Below, piece by piece: positions 10,096-24,173 of a DNA stretch of 64,000 bases. The DNA is taken from positions 525,001 to 589,000 of the forward strand of contig NZ_CP077095.1 of the NCBI RefSeq assembly GCF_014268885.2. The letters run 5' to 3'. This DNA is from Pseudomonas xantholysinigenes (GTDB lineage Bacteria; Pseudomonadota; Gammaproteobacteria; Pseudomonadales; Pseudomonadaceae). The stretch's first letter is position 1; every line of letters starts with the position of its first letter. The notes under the pieces are model-generated. The model worked only from the letters and a program-made list of their open reading frames with translations. It did no database searches and was not told the origin of the DNA. A program made the translations under genes and the position numbers.

Positions 10096-13000
10096 ATGGC
10101 TTACTCATACACTGAGAAAAAACGTATCCGCAAGGACTTTAGCAAGTTGCCGGACGTCATGGATGTGCCTTACCTCCTGGCCATCCAGCTGGATTCGTAT
10201 CGCGAATTCCTGCAGGCGGGAGCATCCAAGGACCAGTTCCGCGACGTCGGCCTGCATGCGGCCTTCAAATCGGTATTCCCGATCATCAGCTACTCCGGCA
10301 ATGCTGCCCTGGAGTACGTCGGCTATCGCCTGGGCGAGCCGGCGTTCGATGTGAAGGAATGTGTCCTGCGTGGTGTGACCTTCGCGGTCCCGCTGCGTGT
10401 GAAGGTGCGCCTGATCATCTTCGACAAGGAATCGTCGAACAAAGCGATCAAGGACATCAAAGAGCAAGAAGTCTACATGGGTGAAATCCCCCTGATGACT
10501 GAGAACGGTACCTTCGTTATCAACGGTACCGAGCGTGTGATCGTATCCCAGCTGCACCGTTCGCCGGGTGTGTTCTTCGACCACGACCGTGGCAAGACCC
10601 ATAGCTCGGGCAAGCTGCTGTACTCCGCACGTATCATCCCTTACCGCGGTTCCTGGTTGGACTTCGAGTTCGACCCGAAAGACTGCGTGTTCGTGCGTAT
10701 CGACCGTCGCCGCAAACTGCCGGCCTCGGTGCTGCTGCGCGCGCTGGGCTACAGCACTGAAGAGGTGCTGAACACCTTCTACACCACCAACGTCTTCCAC
10801 ATCTCCGGCGAGAAACTGAGCCTGGAGCTGGTGCCGCAGCGTCTGCGTGGTGAAGTTGCGGTCATGGACATCCATGACGGCAGCGGCAAGGTCATCGTTG
10901 AGCAAGGCCGCCGTATTACCGCGCGCCACATCAACCAGCTGGAAAAAGCTGGCGTGAAAGAGCTGGACGTGCCGATGGAGTACGTGCTGGGTCGCACCAC
11001 CGCCAAGGCCATCGTGCATCCGGCGACCGGTGAGATCCTGGCCGAGTGCAACACCGAGCTGACCACCGATCTGCTGATCAAGATCGCCAAGGCTCAGGTT
11101 GTCCGCATCGAGACCCTGTACACCAACGACATCGACTGCGGTCCGTTCATCTCCGATACCCTGAAGATCGACACCACCAGCAACCAGCTGGAAGCCCTGG
11201 TCGAAATCTACCGCATGATGCGTCCAGGCGAGCCGCCAACCAAGGACGCCGCCGAGACCCTGTTCAACAACCTGTTCTTCAGCGCCGAGCGTTACGACCT
11301 GTCCGCCGTTGGCCGCATGAAGTTCAACCGTCGTATCGGTCGCACCGAGATCGAAGGTTCGGGCGTGCTGAGCAAGGAAGACATCGTCGAGGTCCTCAAG
11401 ACCCTGGTCGATATCCGTAACGGCAAAGGCATTGTCGATGACATCGACCACCTGGGTAACCGTCGCGTCCGTTGCGTCGGCGAGATGGCCGAGAACCAGT
11501 TCCGCGTTGGCCTGGTGCGTGTAGAGCGCGCGGTCAAGGAACGTCTGTCGATGGCCGAAAGCGAAGGCCTGATGCCGCAGGACCTGATCAACGCCAAGCC
11601 TGTGGCTGCGGCGGTGAAAGAGTTCTTCGGTTCCAGCCAGCTCTCGCAGTTCATGGACCAGAACAACCCGCTCTCCGAGATCACCCACAAGCGCCGTGTC
11701 TCCGCGCTCGGCCCTGGTGGTCTGACCCGTGAGCGCGCCGGCTTCGAAGTCCGTGACGTACACCCGACCCACTACGGCCGCGTGTGCCCGATCGAGACTC
11801 CAGAAGGTCCGAACATCGGTCTGATCAACTCCTTGGCCGCCTATGCCCGCACCAACCAGTATGGCTTCCTGGAAAGCCCATACCGCGTGGTGAAGGAAGG
11901 CGTGGTCAGCGACGACATCGTGTTCCTGTCCGCCATCGAAGAGGCCGATCACGTGATCGCCCAGGCTTCGGCCGCGATGAACGACAAGAAGCAGCTGATC
12001 GATGAGCTGGTAGCTGTTCGTCACCTGAACGAATTCACCGTCAAGGCGCCGGAAGACGTCACCCTGATGGACGTTTCGCCGAAGCAGGTTGTTTCCGTCG
12101 CTGCCTCGCTGATTCCGTTCCTCGAGCACGACGACGCCAACCGTGCATTGATGGGTTCGAACATGCAGCGTCAGGCTGTACCGACCCTGCGTGCCGACAA
12201 ACCGCTGGTAGGTACCGGCATGGAGCGCAACGTCGCCCGTGACTCCGGTGTCTGCGTGGTTGCTCGCCGCGGTGGTGTGATCGACTCGGTCGACGCCAGC
12301 CGTATCGTCGTTCGCGTTGCCGATGACGAAGTCGAGACCGGCGAAGCCGGTGTGGACATCTACAACCTGACCAAGTACACCCGTTCGAACCAGAACACCT
12401 GCATCAACCAGCGTCCGCTGGTGAGCAAGGGTGACAAGGTTCAGCGTGGCGACATCATGGCTGACGGCCCGTCCACCGACATGGGTGAACTGGCACTGGG
12501 CCAGAACATGCGCATCGCGTTCATGGCGTGGAACGGCTTCAACTTCGAAGACTCCATCTGCCTGTCCGAGCGTGTGGTCCAGGAAGACCGCTTCACCACG
12601 ATCCACATCCAGGAACTGACCTGTGTGGCTCGTGATACCAAGCTTGGCCCAGAGGAAATCACTGCGGACATCCCGAACGTCGGTGAAGCCGCACTGAACA
12701 AGCTGGACGAAGCCGGTATCGTCTACGTGGGTGCCGAAGTCGGCGCTGGCGACATCCTGGTCGGCAAGGTCACGCCAAAAGGCGAAACCCAGCTGACGCC
12801 GGAAGAAAAACTGCTGCGCGCGATCTTCGGTGAGAAGGCCAGCGACGTTAAGGACACCTCCCTGCGCGTGCCGACCGGCACCAAGGGTACTGTCATCGAC
12901 GTACAGGTCTTCACTCGTGATGGCGTCGAGCGCGACAGTCGCGCCCTGGCCATCGAGAAGATGCAGCTGGACGAGATCCGCAAGGACCTCAACGAAGAGT

Positions 13001-14169
13001 TCCGCATCGTCGAAGGCGCAACCTTCGAGCGTCTGCGTTCCGCCCTGAACGGCCAGGTGGTCGACGGTGGCGCGGGCCTGAAGAAAGGCACCGTGATCTC
13101 CGACGAAGTGCTGGACGGTCTGGAGCACGGCCAGTGGTTCAAACTGCGCATGGCCGAAGATGCACTGAACGAGCAGCTGGAAAAGGCTCAGCAGTACATC
13201 GTCGACCGCCGCCGCCTGCTGGACGACAAGTTCGAAGACAAGAAGCGCAAGCTGCAGCAGGGCGATGACCTGGCTCCAGGCGTACTGAAGATCGTCAAGG
13301 TCTACCTGGCAATCCGCCGTCGCATCCAACCGGGTGACAAGATGGCCGGTCGTCACGGTAACAAGGGTGTCGTCTCGGTGATCATGCCGGTCGAAGACAT
13401 GCCGCACGACGCCAACGGTACTCCGGTCGATGTCGTACTGAACCCGCTGGGCGTACCTTCGCGTATGAACGTCGGTCAGATCCTTGAAACCCACCTGGGC
13501 CTCGCGGCCAAGGGCCTGGGCGAGAAGATCGACCGCATGATCGAAGAGCAGCGCAAAGCCGCTGAACTGCGCACCTTCCTCACCGAGATCTACAACGAGA
13601 TCGGTGGTCGTCAGGAGAACCTGGAAGAGTTCACCGACGAAGAGATCATTGCCCTGGCGAACAACCTGAAGAAAGGCGTGCCGATGGCCACCCCAGTCTT
13701 CGACGGTGCCAAGGAGCGTGAGATCAAGGCCATGCTGAAACTGGCAGACCTGCCAGAAAGCGGCCAGATGGTGCTGTTCGACGGCCGTACCGGCAACAAG
13801 TTCGAGCGTCCTGTGACCGTTGGTTACATGTACATGCTCAAGCTGAACCACTTGGTGGACGACAAGATGCACGCGCGTTCCACTGGTTCCTACAGCCTGG
13901 TTACCCAGCAGCCGCTGGGTGGTAAGGCACAGTTCGGTGGTCAGCGTTTCGGGGAGATGGAAGTGTGGGCGCTGGAAGCATACGGCGCGGCATACACCCT
14001 GCAAGAAATGCTCACAGTGAAGTCGGACGACGTGAACGGCCGTACCAAGATGTACAAGAACATCGTGGATGGCGATCACCGTATGGAGCCGGGCATGCCC
14101 GAGTCCTTCAACGTGTTGATCAAAGAGATCCGTTCGCTCGGTATCGATATCGATCTGGAAACCGAATAA
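10096..14169 (+). CDS. rpoB: DNA-directed RNA polymerase subunit beta
   Basis: The beta subunit forms half of the RNA polymerase active-site cleft. The protein has 1357 residues, the Pseudomonas length. The rifampicin pocket at about 510-545 ([21 protein letters not shown]) has the sensitive residues Gln518, Asp521, His531 and Ser536 by direct count. The catalytic-region motifs [11 protein letters not shown] and the C-terminal clamp segment with [25 protein letters not shown] sequence are intact. ATG 10096 is chosen over 10090. rpoC follows after 64 bp, so both large subunits come from one mRNA. Confidence 0.98.
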   Translation: MAYSYTEKKRIRKDFSKLPDVMDVPYLLAIQLDSYREFLQAGASKDQFRDVGLHAAFKSVFPIISYSGNAALEYVGYRLGEPAFDVKECVLRGVTFAVPLRVKVRLIIFDKESSNKAIKDIKEQEVYMGEIPLMTENGTFVINGTERVIVSQLHRSPGVFFDHDRGKTHSSGKLLYSARIIPYRGSWLDFEFDPKDCVFVRIDRRRKLPASVLLRALGYSTEEVLNTFYTTNVFHISGEKLSLELVPQRLRGEVAVMDIHDGSGKVIVEQGRRITARHINQLEKAGVKELDVPMEYVLGRTTAKAIVHPATGEILAECNTELTTDLLIKIAKAQVVRIETLYTNDIDCGPFISDTLKIDTTSNQLEALVEIYRMMRPGEPPTKDAAETLFNNLFFSAERYDLSAVGRMKFNRRIGRTEIEGSGVLSKEDIVEVLKTLVDIRNGKGIVDDIDHLGNRRVRCVGEMAENQFRVGLVRVERAVKERLSMAESEGLMPQDLINAKPVAAAVKEFFGSSQLSQFMDQNNPLSEITHKRRVSALGPGGLTRERAGFEVRDVHPTHYGRVCPIETPEGPNIGLINSLAAYARTNQYGFLESPYRVVKEGVVSDDIVFLSAIEEADHVIAQASAAMNDKKQLIDELVAVRHLNEFTVKAPEDVTLMDVSPKQVVSVAASLIPFLEHDDANRALMGSNMQRQAVPTLRADKPLVGTGMERNVARDSGVCVVARRGGVIDSVDASRIVVRVADDEVETGEAGVDIYNLTKYTRSNQNTCINQRPLVSKGDKVQRGDIMADGPSTDMGELALGQNMRIAFMAWNGFNFEDSICLSERVVQEDRFTTIHIQELTCVARDTKLGPEEITADIPNVGEAALNKLDEAGIVYVGAEVGAGDILVGKVTPKGETQLTPEEKLLRAIFGEKASDVKDTSLRVPTGTKGTVIDVQVFTRDGVERDSRALAIEKMQLDEIRKDLNEEFRIVEGATFERLRSALNGQVVDGGAGLKKGTVISDEVLDGLEHGQWFKLRMAEDALNEQLEKAQQYIVDRRRLLDDKFEDKKRKLQQGDDLAPGVLKIVKVYLAIRRRIQPGDKMAGRHGNKGVVSVIMPVEDMPHDANGTPVDVVLNPLGVPSRMNVGQILETHLGLAAKGLGEKIDRMIEEQRKAAELRTFLTEIYNEIGGRQENLEEFTDEEIIALANNLKKGVPMATPVFDGAKEREIKAMLKLADLPESGQMVLFDGRTGNKFERPVTVGYMYMLKLNHLVDDKMHARSTGSYSLVTQQPLGGKAQFGGQRFGEMEVWALEAYGAAYTLQEMLTVKSDDVNGRTKMYKNIVDGDHRMEPGMPESFNVLIKEIRSLGIDIDLETE

Positions 14170-14233
14170 CACGTGACGCGAAGGGGAGTGGGGCAGGTAA
14201 TGCCCGCTCCCTGCTCCGCCAGGAGGAAAGGCC

Positions 14234-17200
14234 TTGAAAGACCTACTGAATTTGCTGAAAAACCAGGGTCAAGTCGAAGAGTTCGACGCCATCCGCATCG
14301 GTCTGGCGTCGCCTGAAATGATCCGTTCGTGGTCGTTCGGTGAAGTCAAAAAGCCGGAAACCATCAACTACCGTACGTTCAAGCCTGAGCGTGACGGCCT
14401 GTTCTGCGCCAAGATCTTTGGCCCAGTCAAGGACTACGAGTGCCTGTGCGGCAAGTACAAGCGCCTCAAGCACCGCGGCGTGATCTGCGAGAAGTGCGGC
14501 GTTGAAGTTGCCCTGGCCAAAGTTCGTCGTGAGCGCATGGCGCACATCGAACTGGCCTCGCCGGTTGCCCACATCTGGTTCCTGAAGTCGCTGCCGTCCC
14601 GTATCGGCCTGCTGATGGACATGACCCTGCGTGATATCGAGCGCGTGCTCTACTTCGAGAGCTATGTCGTTATCGACCCGGGCATGACCACCCTCGAGAA
14701 GGGTCAGCTGCTCAACGACGAGCAGTACTTCGAAGCGCTGGAAGAGTTCGGTGACGACTTCGACGCCCGCATGGGTGCCGAGGCTGTCCGCGAGCTGCTG
14801 CACGCTATCGACCTGGAGCACGAGATCGGTCGCCTGCGCGAAGAGATTCCGCAGACCAACTCGGAAACCAAGATCAAGAAGCTGTCCAAGCGCCTGAAGC
14901 TGATGGAAGCTTTCCAGGGCTCGGGCAACCTGCCTGAGTGGATGGTCCTGACCGTCCTGCCAGTACTGCCGCCGGACCTGCGTCCGCTGGTACCGCTGGA
15001 TGGCGGCCGCTTCGCGACCTCCGACCTGAATGACCTGTATCGTCGGGTGATCAACCGTAACAACCGTCTGAAGCGCCTGCTCGATCTGTCGGCGCCGGAC
15101 ATCATCGTGCGCAACGAAAAGCGCATGCTGCAGGAGGCGGTCGACGCCCTGCTCGATAACGGTCGTCGCGGTCGCGCCATCACTGGCTCGAACAAGCGTC
15201 CGCTGAAGTCGCTGGCCGACATGATCAAAGGTAAGCAAGGTCGCTTCCGTCAGAACTTGCTCGGTAAGCGTGTGGACTACTCTGGCCGTTCGGTAATTAC
15301 CGTTGGTCCGACCCTGCGTCTGCACCAGTGCGGTCTGCCGAAGAAGATGGCCCTCGAGCTGTTCAAGCCATTCATTTTCGGCAAGCTGGAAATGCGTGGT
15401 CTGGCGACCACCATCAAGGCCGCCAAGAAGATGGTCGAGCGCGAGCTGCCGGAGGTGTGGGACGTCCTCGCCGAGGTGATCCGCGAACACCCCGTCCTGC
15501 TCAACCGTGCGCCAACCCTGCACCGTCTGGGTATCCAGGCTTTTGAACCGGTTCTGATCGAAGGTAAGGCTATCCAGCTGCACCCGCTGGTCTGCGCCGC
15601 GTACAACGCCGACTTCGACGGTGACCAGATGGCTGTTCACGTGCCGCTGACGCTGGAAGCCCAGCTCGAAGCGCGCGCGCTGATGATGTCGACCAACAAC
15701 ATCCTGTCGCCAGCCAACGGTGAGCCAATCATCGTTCCGTCGCAGGACGTGGTACTGGGTCTGTACTACATGACCCGTGAAGCCATCAACGCCAAGGGCG
15801 AAGGTCGCGTGTTCGCCGACCTGCAGGAAGTCGACCGCGTATTCCGCGCCGGCGAAGCCGCCCTGCACGCGAAAATCAAGGTTCGTATCAACGAAACCGT
15901 GAAGGATCGCGATGGCAGCATCACCAAGAACACCCGTATCGTCGACACCACCGTCGGCCGTGCGCTGCTGTTCCAGGTTGTACCGGCAGGCCTGCCGTTC
16001 GACGTCGTCAACCAGTCGATGAAGAAGAAGGCGATCTCCAAGCTGATCAACCAGTGCTACCGCGTGGTTGGTCTGAAAGAGACCGTGATCTTCGCTGACC
16101 AGCTGATGTACACCGGTTTTGCCTACTCGACCATTTCCGGTGTTTCCATCGGTGTTAACGACTTCGTTATCCCTGACGAGAAAGCGCGCATCATCAACAG
16201 CGCCACCGACGAAGTGAAGGAAATCGAGAGCCAGTACGCCTCCGGCCTGGTAACCCAGGGCGAGAAGTACAACAAGGTCATCGACTTGTGGTCCAAGGCG
16301 AACGACGAAGTGTCCAAGGCGATGATGGCCAACCTCTCGAAAGAGAAGGTCGTCGACCGCGAGGGCAAGGAAGTCGAGCAAGAGTCCTTCAACTCGATGT
16401 ACATGATGGCTGATTCCGGTGCGCGTGGTTCCGCGGCTCAGATCCGTCAGCTGGCCGGTATGCGTGGCCTGATGGCCAAGCCGGACGGCTCGATCATCGA
16501 GACGCCGATCACCGCGAACTTCCGTGAAGGTCTGAGCGTACTGCAGTACTTCATCTCGACCCACGGTGCTCGTAAGGGTCTGGCGGATACCGCATTGAAG
16601 ACCGCGAACTCCGGTTACCTGACTCGTCGTCTGGTAGACGTGGCGCAGGATCTGGTGGTTACCGAGATCGACTGCGGCACCGACCAGGGCCTGCTGATGA
16701 CTCCGCACATCGAAGGCGGCGACGTTGTTGAGCCGCTGGGTGAGCGCGTACTGGGCCGTGTCATCGCCCGCGACGTGTTCAAGCCAGGCACCGAGGACGT
16801 CATCGTTCCGGCCGGTACCCTGGTCGACGAGCAGTGGGTCGAGTTCATCGAGCTGAACAGCATCGACGAAGTAGTCGTGCGTTCGCCGATCAGCTGCGAA
16901 ACCCGCTACGGCATCTGCGCCAAGTGCTACGGTCGCGACCTGGCTCGTGGTCACCAGGTGAACATCGGTGAGGCTGTTGGCGTTATCGCTGCACAGTCGA
17001 TCGGTGAGCCGGGTACCCAGCTGACAATGCGTACGTTCCACATCGGTGGTGCTGCAAGCCGTACCTCGGCTGCCGACAGCGTCCAGGTGAAGAACGGCGG
17101 TATGGTGCGTCTGCACAACCTGAAGCAGGTCGAGCGCGCCGATGGCAACCTGGTTGCCGTATCGCGTTCCGGCGAGCTGGCCATTGCCGACGAGTTCGGT

Positions 17201-18433
17201 CGTGAGCGTGAGCGCTACAAGCTGCCTTACGGCGCGGTGATTTCGGTCAAGGAAGGTGAGAAGGTCGAAGCTGGCGCCATCGTCGCCAAGTGGGACCCGC
17301 ACACCCACCCGATCGTGACCGAGCTGAAAGGTACCGTGACCTTCGTGGGCATGGAAGAAAACATCACCATCAAGCGCCAGACCGACGAACTGACCGGTCT
17401 GACCAACATTGAAGTGATGGACGTCAAGGATCGCCCTGCCGCAGGCAAGGAAATCCGTCCGGCGATCAAGATGGTCGATGCCGCTGGCAAGGACCTGTAC
17501 CTGCCAGGTACCGACGTACCGGCTCAGTACTTCCTGCCGGCCAACGCCCTCGTAGGTGTGGCTGACGGTGCCCAGATCGGCGTCGGTGACGTTATCGCGC
17601 GTATCCCGCAAGAAACGTCGAAGACCCGTGACATCACCGGTGGTCTGCCGCGCGTTGCCGACCTGTTCGAAGCGCGTCGTCCGAAAGAAGCCTCGATTCT
17701 GGCTGAAGTCAGCGGCACCATTGCCTTCGGTAAAGAAACCAAGGGCAAGCGTCGCCTGGTCATCACCCCGACCGATGGCAGCGATCCGTACGAAGAGCTG
17801 ATTCCGAAGTGGCGCCACCTGAACGTCTTCGAAGGCGAACAGGTAAACCGCGGCGAAGTTATCTCCGACGGTCCGAGCGATCCGCACGACATCCTGCGTC
17901 TGCTGGGTGTGAGCGCGCTGGCCAAGTACATCGTCAACGAGATCCAGGACGTTTACCGTCTGCAGGGCGTGAAGATCAACGACAAGCACATCGAGACCAT
18001 CCTGCGTCAGATGCTGCGTAAAGTTGAGATTTCCGAGTCCGGCGATTCCAGCTTCATCAAGGGCGACCAGATGGAACTGACTCAGGTACTGGTCGAGAAC
18101 GAGCGTCTCGCCAGCGAAGACAAGTTCATCTCGAAGTTCACCCGCGTGTTGCTGGGTATCACCAAGGCCTCGCTGTCCACCGAATCGTTCATCTCGGCGG
18201 CTTCCTTCCAGGAAACCACCCGCGTACTGACCGAAGCGGCGGTAACCGGCAAGCGTGACTACCTGCGCGGCCTGAAAGAGAACGTGGTCGTGGGTCGTCT
18301 GATCCCGGCCGGTACCGGTCTGGCCTACCACAGCGAGCGCAAGCGTCGCCGTGATGCCGACAAGCCGTTGCGTGTGAGCGCCAGTGAGGTGGAAGCCGCA
18401 CTGACCGAAGCGCTGAACTCCAGCGGTAACTGA
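14234..18433 (+). CDS. rpoC: DNA-directed RNA polymerase subunit beta'
   Basis: The beta' subunit carries the catalytic magnesium. The protein has 1399 residues. The zinc-binding N-terminal motif ([17 protein letters not shown]) and the second cysteine cluster ([15 protein letters not shown]) are present. The catalytic NADFDGD lies at 458-464, with Asp460, Asp462 and Asp464 at the same numbers as in E. coli. The start codon is TTG, directly after a strong GGAGGAAAGG ribosome site; no ATG or GTG nearby fits. This is the last gene of the rplJL-rpoBC unit, followed by a long GC-rich palindrome at 18443-18519. Confidence 0.98.
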   Translation: MKDLLNLLKNQGQVEEFDAIRIGLASPEMIRSWSFGEVKKPETINYRTFKPERDGLFCAKIFGPVKDYECLCGKYKRLKHRGVICEKCGVEVALAKVRRERMAHIELASPVAHIWFLKSLPSRIGLLMDMTLRDIERVLYFESYVVIDPGMTTLEKGQLLNDEQYFEALEEFGDDFDARMGAEAVRELLHAIDLEHEIGRLREEIPQTNSETKIKKLSKRLKLMEAFQGSGNLPEWMVLTVLPVLPPDLRPLVPLDGGRFATSDLNDLYRRVINRNNRLKRLLDLSAPDIIVRNEKRMLQEAVDALLDNGRRGRAITGSNKRPLKSLADMIKGKQGRFRQNLLGKRVDYSGRSVITVGPTLRLHQCGLPKKMALELFKPFIFGKLEMRGLATTIKAAKKMVERELPEVWDVLAEVIREHPVLLNRAPTLHRLGIQAFEPVLIEGKAIQLHPLVCAAYNADFDGDQMAVHVPLTLEAQLEARALMMSTNNILSPANGEPIIVPSQDVVLGLYYMTREAINAKGEGRVFADLQEVDRVFRAGEAALHAKIKVRINETVKDRDGSITKNTRIVDTTVGRALLFQVVPAGLPFDVVNQSMKKKAISKLINQCYRVVGLKETVIFADQLMYTGFAYSTISGVSIGVNDFVIPDEKARIINSATDEVKEIESQYASGLVTQGEKYNKVIDLWSKANDEVSKAMMANLSKEKVVDREGKEVEQESFNSMYMMADSGARGSAAQIRQLAGMRGLMAKPDGSIIETPITANFREGLSVLQYFISTHGARKGLADTALKTANSGYLTRRLVDVAQDLVVTEIDCGTDQGLLMTPHIEGGDVVEPLGERVLGRVIARDVFKPGTEDVIVPAGTLVDEQWVEFIELNSIDEVVVRSPISCETRYGICAKCYGRDLARGHQVNIGEAVGVIAAQSIGEPGTQLTMRTFHIGGAASRTSAADSVQVKNGGMVRLHNLKQVERADGNLVAVSRSGELAIADEFGRERERYKLPYGAVISVKEGEKVEAGAIVAKWDPHTHPIVTELKGTVTFVGMEENITIKRQTDELTGLTNIEVMDVKDRPAAGKEIRPAIKMVDAAGKDLYLPGTDVPAQYFLPANALVGVADGAQIGVGDVIARIPQETSKTRDITGGLPRVADLFEARRPKEASILAEVSGTIAFGKETKGKRRLVITPTDGSDPYEELIPKWRHLNVFEGEQVNRGEVISDGPSDPHDILRLLGVSALAKYIVNEIQDVYRLQGVKINDKHIETILRQMLRKVEISESGDSSFIKGDQMELTQVLVENERLASEDKFISKFTRVLLGITKASLSTESFISAASFQETTRVLTEAAVTGKRDYLRGLKENVVVGRLIPAGTGLAYHSERKRRRDADKPLRVSASEVEAALTEALNSSGN

Positions 18434-18442
18434 GTACAGGGC

Positions 18443-18519
18443 AGGGCCCCGGCACGCCTCGCCAGGGCATCGGTGACATGAATTGTTGCCGATGACCGGG
18501 CGAGGAGGGCCGGGGCCTC
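18443..18519 (+). terminator. Long GC-rich hairpin after rpoC
   Basis: GGGCCCCGGC..CCTCGCC..GGCATCGG is matched by the inverse CCGATGACC..GGGCGAGGAGGGCCGGGGCC, making a long imperfect stem. There is no strong T-run, so it may act as a bidirectional block, an RNA-processing or stability element, or a terminator helped by Rho. Confidence 0.6.
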
Positions 18520-18522
18520 GTC

Positions 18523-18551
18523 TTGACTGGGTGCAAGATCCTCTTTAGACT
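18523..18551 (+). promoter_or_regulatory. Candidate promoter of the str operon
   Basis: TTGACT (18523-18528) and TAGACT (18546-18551) with 17-bp spacing lie about 95 bp upstream of rpsL, leaving a leader of about 90 nt. Confidence 0.6.
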
Positions 18552-18644
18552 TTTGTACCCTTAAATTTGGTGAGGCTCCGTCTCGCCAATTTTTGGCTTT
18601 CTTGCAAGACAATAGAGTCGCAAGACAATCAGTGGAGCTAGTAG

Positions 18645-19016
18645 ATGGCAACTATCAACCAGCTGGTACGTCAGCCGCGTAAGCGTTCGGTCGAGAAGTC
18701 CGACGTTCCTGCGCTGCAGAACTGCCCGCAGCGTCGTGGCGTGTGCACCCGTGTGTACACCACCACGCCGAAAAAACCTAACTCGGCACTGCGTAAAGTA
18801 TGCCGTGTGCGTCTGACCAACGGTTTCGAGGTTTCCTCGTACATCGGTGGTGAAGGCCACAACCTGCAAGAGCACAGCGTCGTCCTGATCCGTGGCGGCC
18901 GTGTAAAAGACTTGCCAGGTGTTCGTTACCACACCGTTCGCGGCTCTCTGGATACTTCGGGCGTCAAAGGCCGTAACCAGGGTCGTTCGAAGTACGGTAC
19001 CAAGCGTCCGAAGTAA
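18645..19016 (+). CDS. rpsL: 30S ribosomal protein S12
   Basis: S12 lines the decoding centre and affects fidelity. The 123-residue protein has Lys43 in [14 protein letters not shown] and Lys88 in [13 protein letters not shown], the two residues whose change gives streptomycin resistance, so the sequence is of the sensitive type. It is the first gene of the str operon (rpsL-rpsG-fusA-tufA), preceded by a GGAG ribosome site and a promoter about 100 bp upstream. Confidence 0.98.
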   Translation: MATINQLVRQPRKRSVEKSDVPALQNCPQRRGVCTRVYTTTPKKPNSALRKVCRVRLTNGFEVSSYIGGEGHNLQEHSVVLIRGGRVKDLPGVRYHTVRGSLDTSGVKGRNQGRSKYGTKRPK

Positions 19017-19122
19017 TCGGCCGTTTGCAGACATCCATTTTTTTGAGTCGATAAGAGTAAGGTCGGGCAGGGGTCGAAGACCCACGTCCCGGGCTAACCT
19101 GAAGACCGTTTGAGGGCTTATC

Positions 19123-19593
19123 ATGCCAAGACGTCGTGTAGCAGCAAAACGTGAGATCCTTGACGATCCGAAGTACGGATCCCAGATCCTCGCCAAGTTC
19201 ATGAACCACGTGATGGAAAGCGGCAAGAAGGCCGTAGCCGAGCGCATCGTTTACGGTGCCCTGGATACCGTCAAAGCACGCAAGAACAGCGACCCCCTGG
19301 AAATCTTCGAGAAAGCTCTCGACGCCATCGCTCCGCTGGTCGAAGTTAAGTCCCGCCGTGTCGGCGGTGCCACTTACCAGGTTCCGGTTGAAGTTCGTCC
19401 ATCCCGTCGTAACGCTCTGGCAATGCGCTGGCTCGTAGACTACGCCCGCAAGCGCGGCGAGAAGTCGATGGCTCTGCGCCTGGCCGGCGAACTGCTGGAT
19501 GCTGCCGAAGGCAAGGGTGCTGCAGTCAAGAAGCGTGAAGACGTGCACCGTATGGCCGAGGCCAACAAAGCGTTCTCGCACTACCGCTTCTAA
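19123..19593 (+). CDS. rpsG: 30S ribosomal protein S7
   Basis: S7 nucleates assembly of the 16S rRNA 3' major domain and contacts tRNA at the E site; in E. coli it represses str operon translation. The 156-residue protein starts [20 protein letters not shown] and contains the [16 protein letters not shown] signature (about residues 81-97). It lies 106 bp after rpsL; this spacer is where enteric S7 binds its mRNA, and it could serve the same purpose here. fusA follows after 30 bp. Confidence 0.98.
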   Translation: MPRRRVAAKREILDDPKYGSQILAKFMNHVMESGKKAVAERIVYGALDTVKARKNSDPLEIFEKALDAIAPLVEVKSRRVGGATYQVPVEVRPSRRNALAMRWLVDYARKRGEKSMALRLAGELLDAAEGKGAAVKKREDVHRMAEANKAFSHYRF

Positions 19594-19623
19594 TTCAAGC
19601 ATCAATATTTTTGCGAGGGCTCT

Positions 19624-21771
<2,148 letters not shown>

Positions 21772-21798
21772 TCCCCTTTAGGCAAGAGGTTCACTGTC

Positions 21799-22992
21799 GT
21801 GGCTAAAGAAAAATTTGATCGTTCCCTTCCCCACGTTAACGTCGGCACCATCGGCCACGTTGACCACGGTAAGACCACTCTGACCGCAGCTCTGACTCGC
21901 GTCTGCTCCGAAGTTTTCGGTTCGGCCGTCGTTGAGTTCGACAAGATCGACTCGGCTCCGGAAGAAAAAGCGCGCGGTATCACCATCAACACCGCTCACG
22001 TCGAGTACAACTCGAACATTCGTCACTACGCTCACGTTGACTGCCCAGGTCACGCTGACTACGTGAAGAACATGATCACCGGTGCTGCCCAGATGGACGG
22101 CGCGATCCTGGTTTGCTCGGCCGCCGATGGTCCGATGCCACAAACCCGTGAGCACATCCTGCTGTCCCGTCAGGTTGGCGTTCCGTACATCGTGGTCTTC
22201 CTGAACAAGGCTGACCTGGTAGACGACGCTGAGCTGCTGGAACTGGTCGAGATGGAAGTTCGCGACCTGCTGTCCACCTACGACTTCCCAGGCGACGACA
22301 CTCCGATCATCATCGGTTCGGCTCGTATGGCTCTGGAAGGCAAAGACGACAACGAAATGGGTACCAGCGCTGTCAAGAAGCTGGTTGAAACTCTGGATGC
22401 CTACATCCCTGAGCCAGTTCGTGCCATCGACCAGCCGTTCCTGATGCCGATCGAAGACGTATTCTCGATCTCGGGTCGTGGTACCGTTGTTACCGGTCGT
22501 ATCGAGCGTGGTATCGTCCGCGTTCAGGATCCGCTGGAAATCGTTGGTCTGCGTGACACCACCACCACCACCTGCACCGGCGTTGAGATGTTCCGCAAGC
22601 TGCTGGACGAAGGTCGTGCTGGCGAGAACTGCGGCGTCCTGCTGCGTGGTACCAAGCGTGACGACGTTGAGCGTGGCCAGGTTCTGGTCAAGCCAGGTTC
22701 GGTCAAGCCGCACACCAAGTTCACCGCAGAAGTCTACGTCCTGTCGAAGGAAGAAGGCGGCCGTCACACTCCGTTCTTCAAAGGCTACCGTCCTCAGTTC
22801 TACTTCCGTACCACTGACGTGACCGGTAACTGCGAACTGCCGGAAGGCGTTGAGATGGTAATGCCAGGTGACAACATTCAGATGACTGTCACCCTGATCA
22901 AGACCATCGCAATGGAAGACGGTCTGCGCTTCGCCATCCGTGAAGGCGGTCGTACCGTCGGCGCCGGCGTCGTGGCCAAAATCATCGAGTAA
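21799..22992 (+). CDS. tufA: Elongation factor Tu (copy 2)
   Basis: The second EF-Tu gene, here in the str operon behind fusA, with a GTG start and an AGAGGT ribosome site. The 397-residue product is identical to the copy at 5209-6402. At the DNA level the tract 21892-22973 (1082 bp) matches 5302-6383 base for base, while the flanks differ at synonymous positions. It ends at a strong terminator, so the str operon stops here and the S10 operon has its own promoter. Confidence 0.98.
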   Translation: MAKEKFDRSLPHVNVGTIGHVDHGKTTLTAALTRVCSEVFGSAVVEFDKIDSAPEEKARGITINTAHVEYNSNIRHYAHVDCPGHADYVKNMITGAAQMDGAILVCSAADGPMPQTREHILLSRQVGVPYIVVFLNKADLVDDAELLELVEMEVRDLLSTYDFPGDDTPIIIGSARMALEGKDDNEMGTSAVKKLVETLDAYIPEPVRAIDQPFLMPIEDVFSISGRGTVVTGRIERGIVRVQDPLEIVGLRDTTTTTCTGVEMFRKLLDEGRAGENCGVLLRGTKRDDVERGQVLVKPGSVKPHTKFTAEVYVLSKEEGGRHTPFFKGYRPQFYFRTTDVTGNCELPEGVEMVMPGDNIQMTVTLIKTIAMEDGLRFAIREGGRTVGAGVVAKIIE

Positions 22993-23006
22993 TCACTCGA
23001 TCGATT

Positions 23007-23039
23007 GAAAAAACCCCCGCTCAGCGGGGGTTTTTTTTA
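23007..23039 (+). terminator. Rho-independent terminator after tufA
   Basis: The stem AACCCCCGC / GCGGGGGTT has a 3-4 base loop and is followed by eight T. It is clear and strong. Confidence 0.95.
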
Positions 23040-23044
23040 TTGGG

Positions 23045-23073
23045 TTGACACTAAATTGGGGCGTCTATAGAAT
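23045..23073 (+). promoter_or_regulatory. S10 operon promoter
   Basis: The consensus TTGACA (23045-23050) and TAGAAT (23068-23073) have 17-bp spacing directly after the tufA terminator. The leader before rpsJ is only about 55 nt, too short for the long L4-binding S10 leader of E. coli. Confidence 0.85.
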
Positions 23074-23133
23074 CACGCCTCCTTTTAACGGGCGTAGTGC
23101 GCCCGATGGGAACAGCCTGGAGTCTGAAATCCA

Positions 23134-23445
23134 ATGCAAAATCAGCAAATCCGTATCAGGTTGAAGGCTTTCGACCATCGCCTGATCGACCAATCCACCC
23201 AGGAAATCGTGGAAACCGCGAAACGTACTGGTGCACAAGTGCGTGGTCCAATTCCACTGCCTACCCGCAAAGAGCGTTTCACCGTTCTGGTCTCCCCGCA
23301 CGTCAACAAAGACGCGCGTGACCAGTACGAGATTCGCACTCATAAGCGTGTTCTGGACATCGTCCAGCCAACGGATAAAACCGTTGACGCGCTGATGAAG
23401 CTTGATCTCGCGGCCGGCGTGGAAGTGCAGATCAGCCTCGGCTAA
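23134..23445 (+). CDS. rpsJ: 30S ribosomal protein S10 (NusE)
   Basis: S10 is a 30S head protein and, as NusE, a partner of NusB and NusG in antitermination. The 103-residue protein contains the signature [29 protein letters not shown] by segments around residues 38-66. It is the first gene of the S10 operon, right behind its own promoter and a short leader. rplC follows 80 bp later. Confidence 0.97.
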
Positions 23446-23525
23446 GACTTCGGTCTGGTCGTGTAACGCTCTGAAATGGGCGGCCATAGCGGGTGAAAGC
23501 CCCGTACACTCATGAGGTTTACAAC

Positions 23526-24161
23526 ATGACTATTGGTGTAGTCGGTCGAAAAGCGGGTATGACCCGTATTTTCACCGAAGAAGGTGTCTCCATTCCGGTC
23601 ACGGTCATCGAGATCGAGCCGAATCGCGTCACCCAGTTCAAAACCGAAGAAACTGATGGCTACCGTGCAGTGCAAGTCACTGTCGGCGAGCGTCGTGCTT
23701 CGCGTGTGACCGCCGCTCAGGCAGGCCACTTTGCCAAGGCTAACGTTGCCGCTGGTCGCGGTGTTTGGGAGTTCCGTCTTGAAGAAGGCGATTTCCAGGC
23801 TGGCGATCTGATCAAAGCTGAACTCTTCACTGCAGGCCAGCTGGTAGACGTAACCGGTCAGTCCAAAGGTAAAGGCTTCGCCGGTACCATCAAGCGTTGG
23901 AACTTCCGTGGTCAAGACAACACCCACGGTAACTCCGTATCGCACCGTGTCCCTGGCTCCATCGGCCAGTGCCAGACTCCTGGTCGTGTATTCAAGGGCA
24001 AGAAGATGTCCGGTCACATGGGCGCCGAGCGCGTGACTGTTCAGTCCCTGGAAGTAGTACGCGTAGACGCTGAACGCAACCTGCTGCTGATCAAGGGTGC
24101 CGTCCCAGGCGCTACTGGCGGCGACGTGGTCGTGCGTCCGGCTGTCAAGGCTCGCGGTTAA
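23526..24161 (+). CDS. rplC: 50S ribosomal protein L3
   Basis: L3 is an early-assembly protein that reaches towards the peptidyl transferase centre. The 211-residue protein begins [16 protein letters not shown] and has the conserved loop with [27 protein letters not shown] residues (here [13 protein letters not shown]) and the Gln in that loop that is N5-methylated by PrmB in enteric bacteria. ATG 23526 is preferred over 23493 because it gives the family N-terminus and follows a GAGG site. It is second in the S10 operon. Confidence 0.96.
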   Translation: MTIGVVGRKAGMTRIFTEEGVSIPVTVIEIEPNRVTQFKTEETDGYRAVQVTVGERRASRVTAAQAGHFAKANVAAGRGVWEFRLEEGDFQAGDLIKAELFTAGQLVDVTGQSKGKGFAGTIKRWNFRGQDNTHGNSVSHRVPGSIGQCQTPGRVFKGKKMSGHMGAERVTVQSLEVVRVDAERNLLLIKGAVPGATGGDVVVRPAVKARG

Positions 24162-24173
24162 GGGGAAACTGAC

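Noticed and set aside
10105..14172. Uninterrupted antisense frame of more than 1350 codons opposite rpoB (and a similar one opposite rpoC, 14243-18331)
   Set aside because: It is a by-product of the strong codon bias of highly expressed GC-rich genes; no ribosome site, family pattern or promoter supports it.
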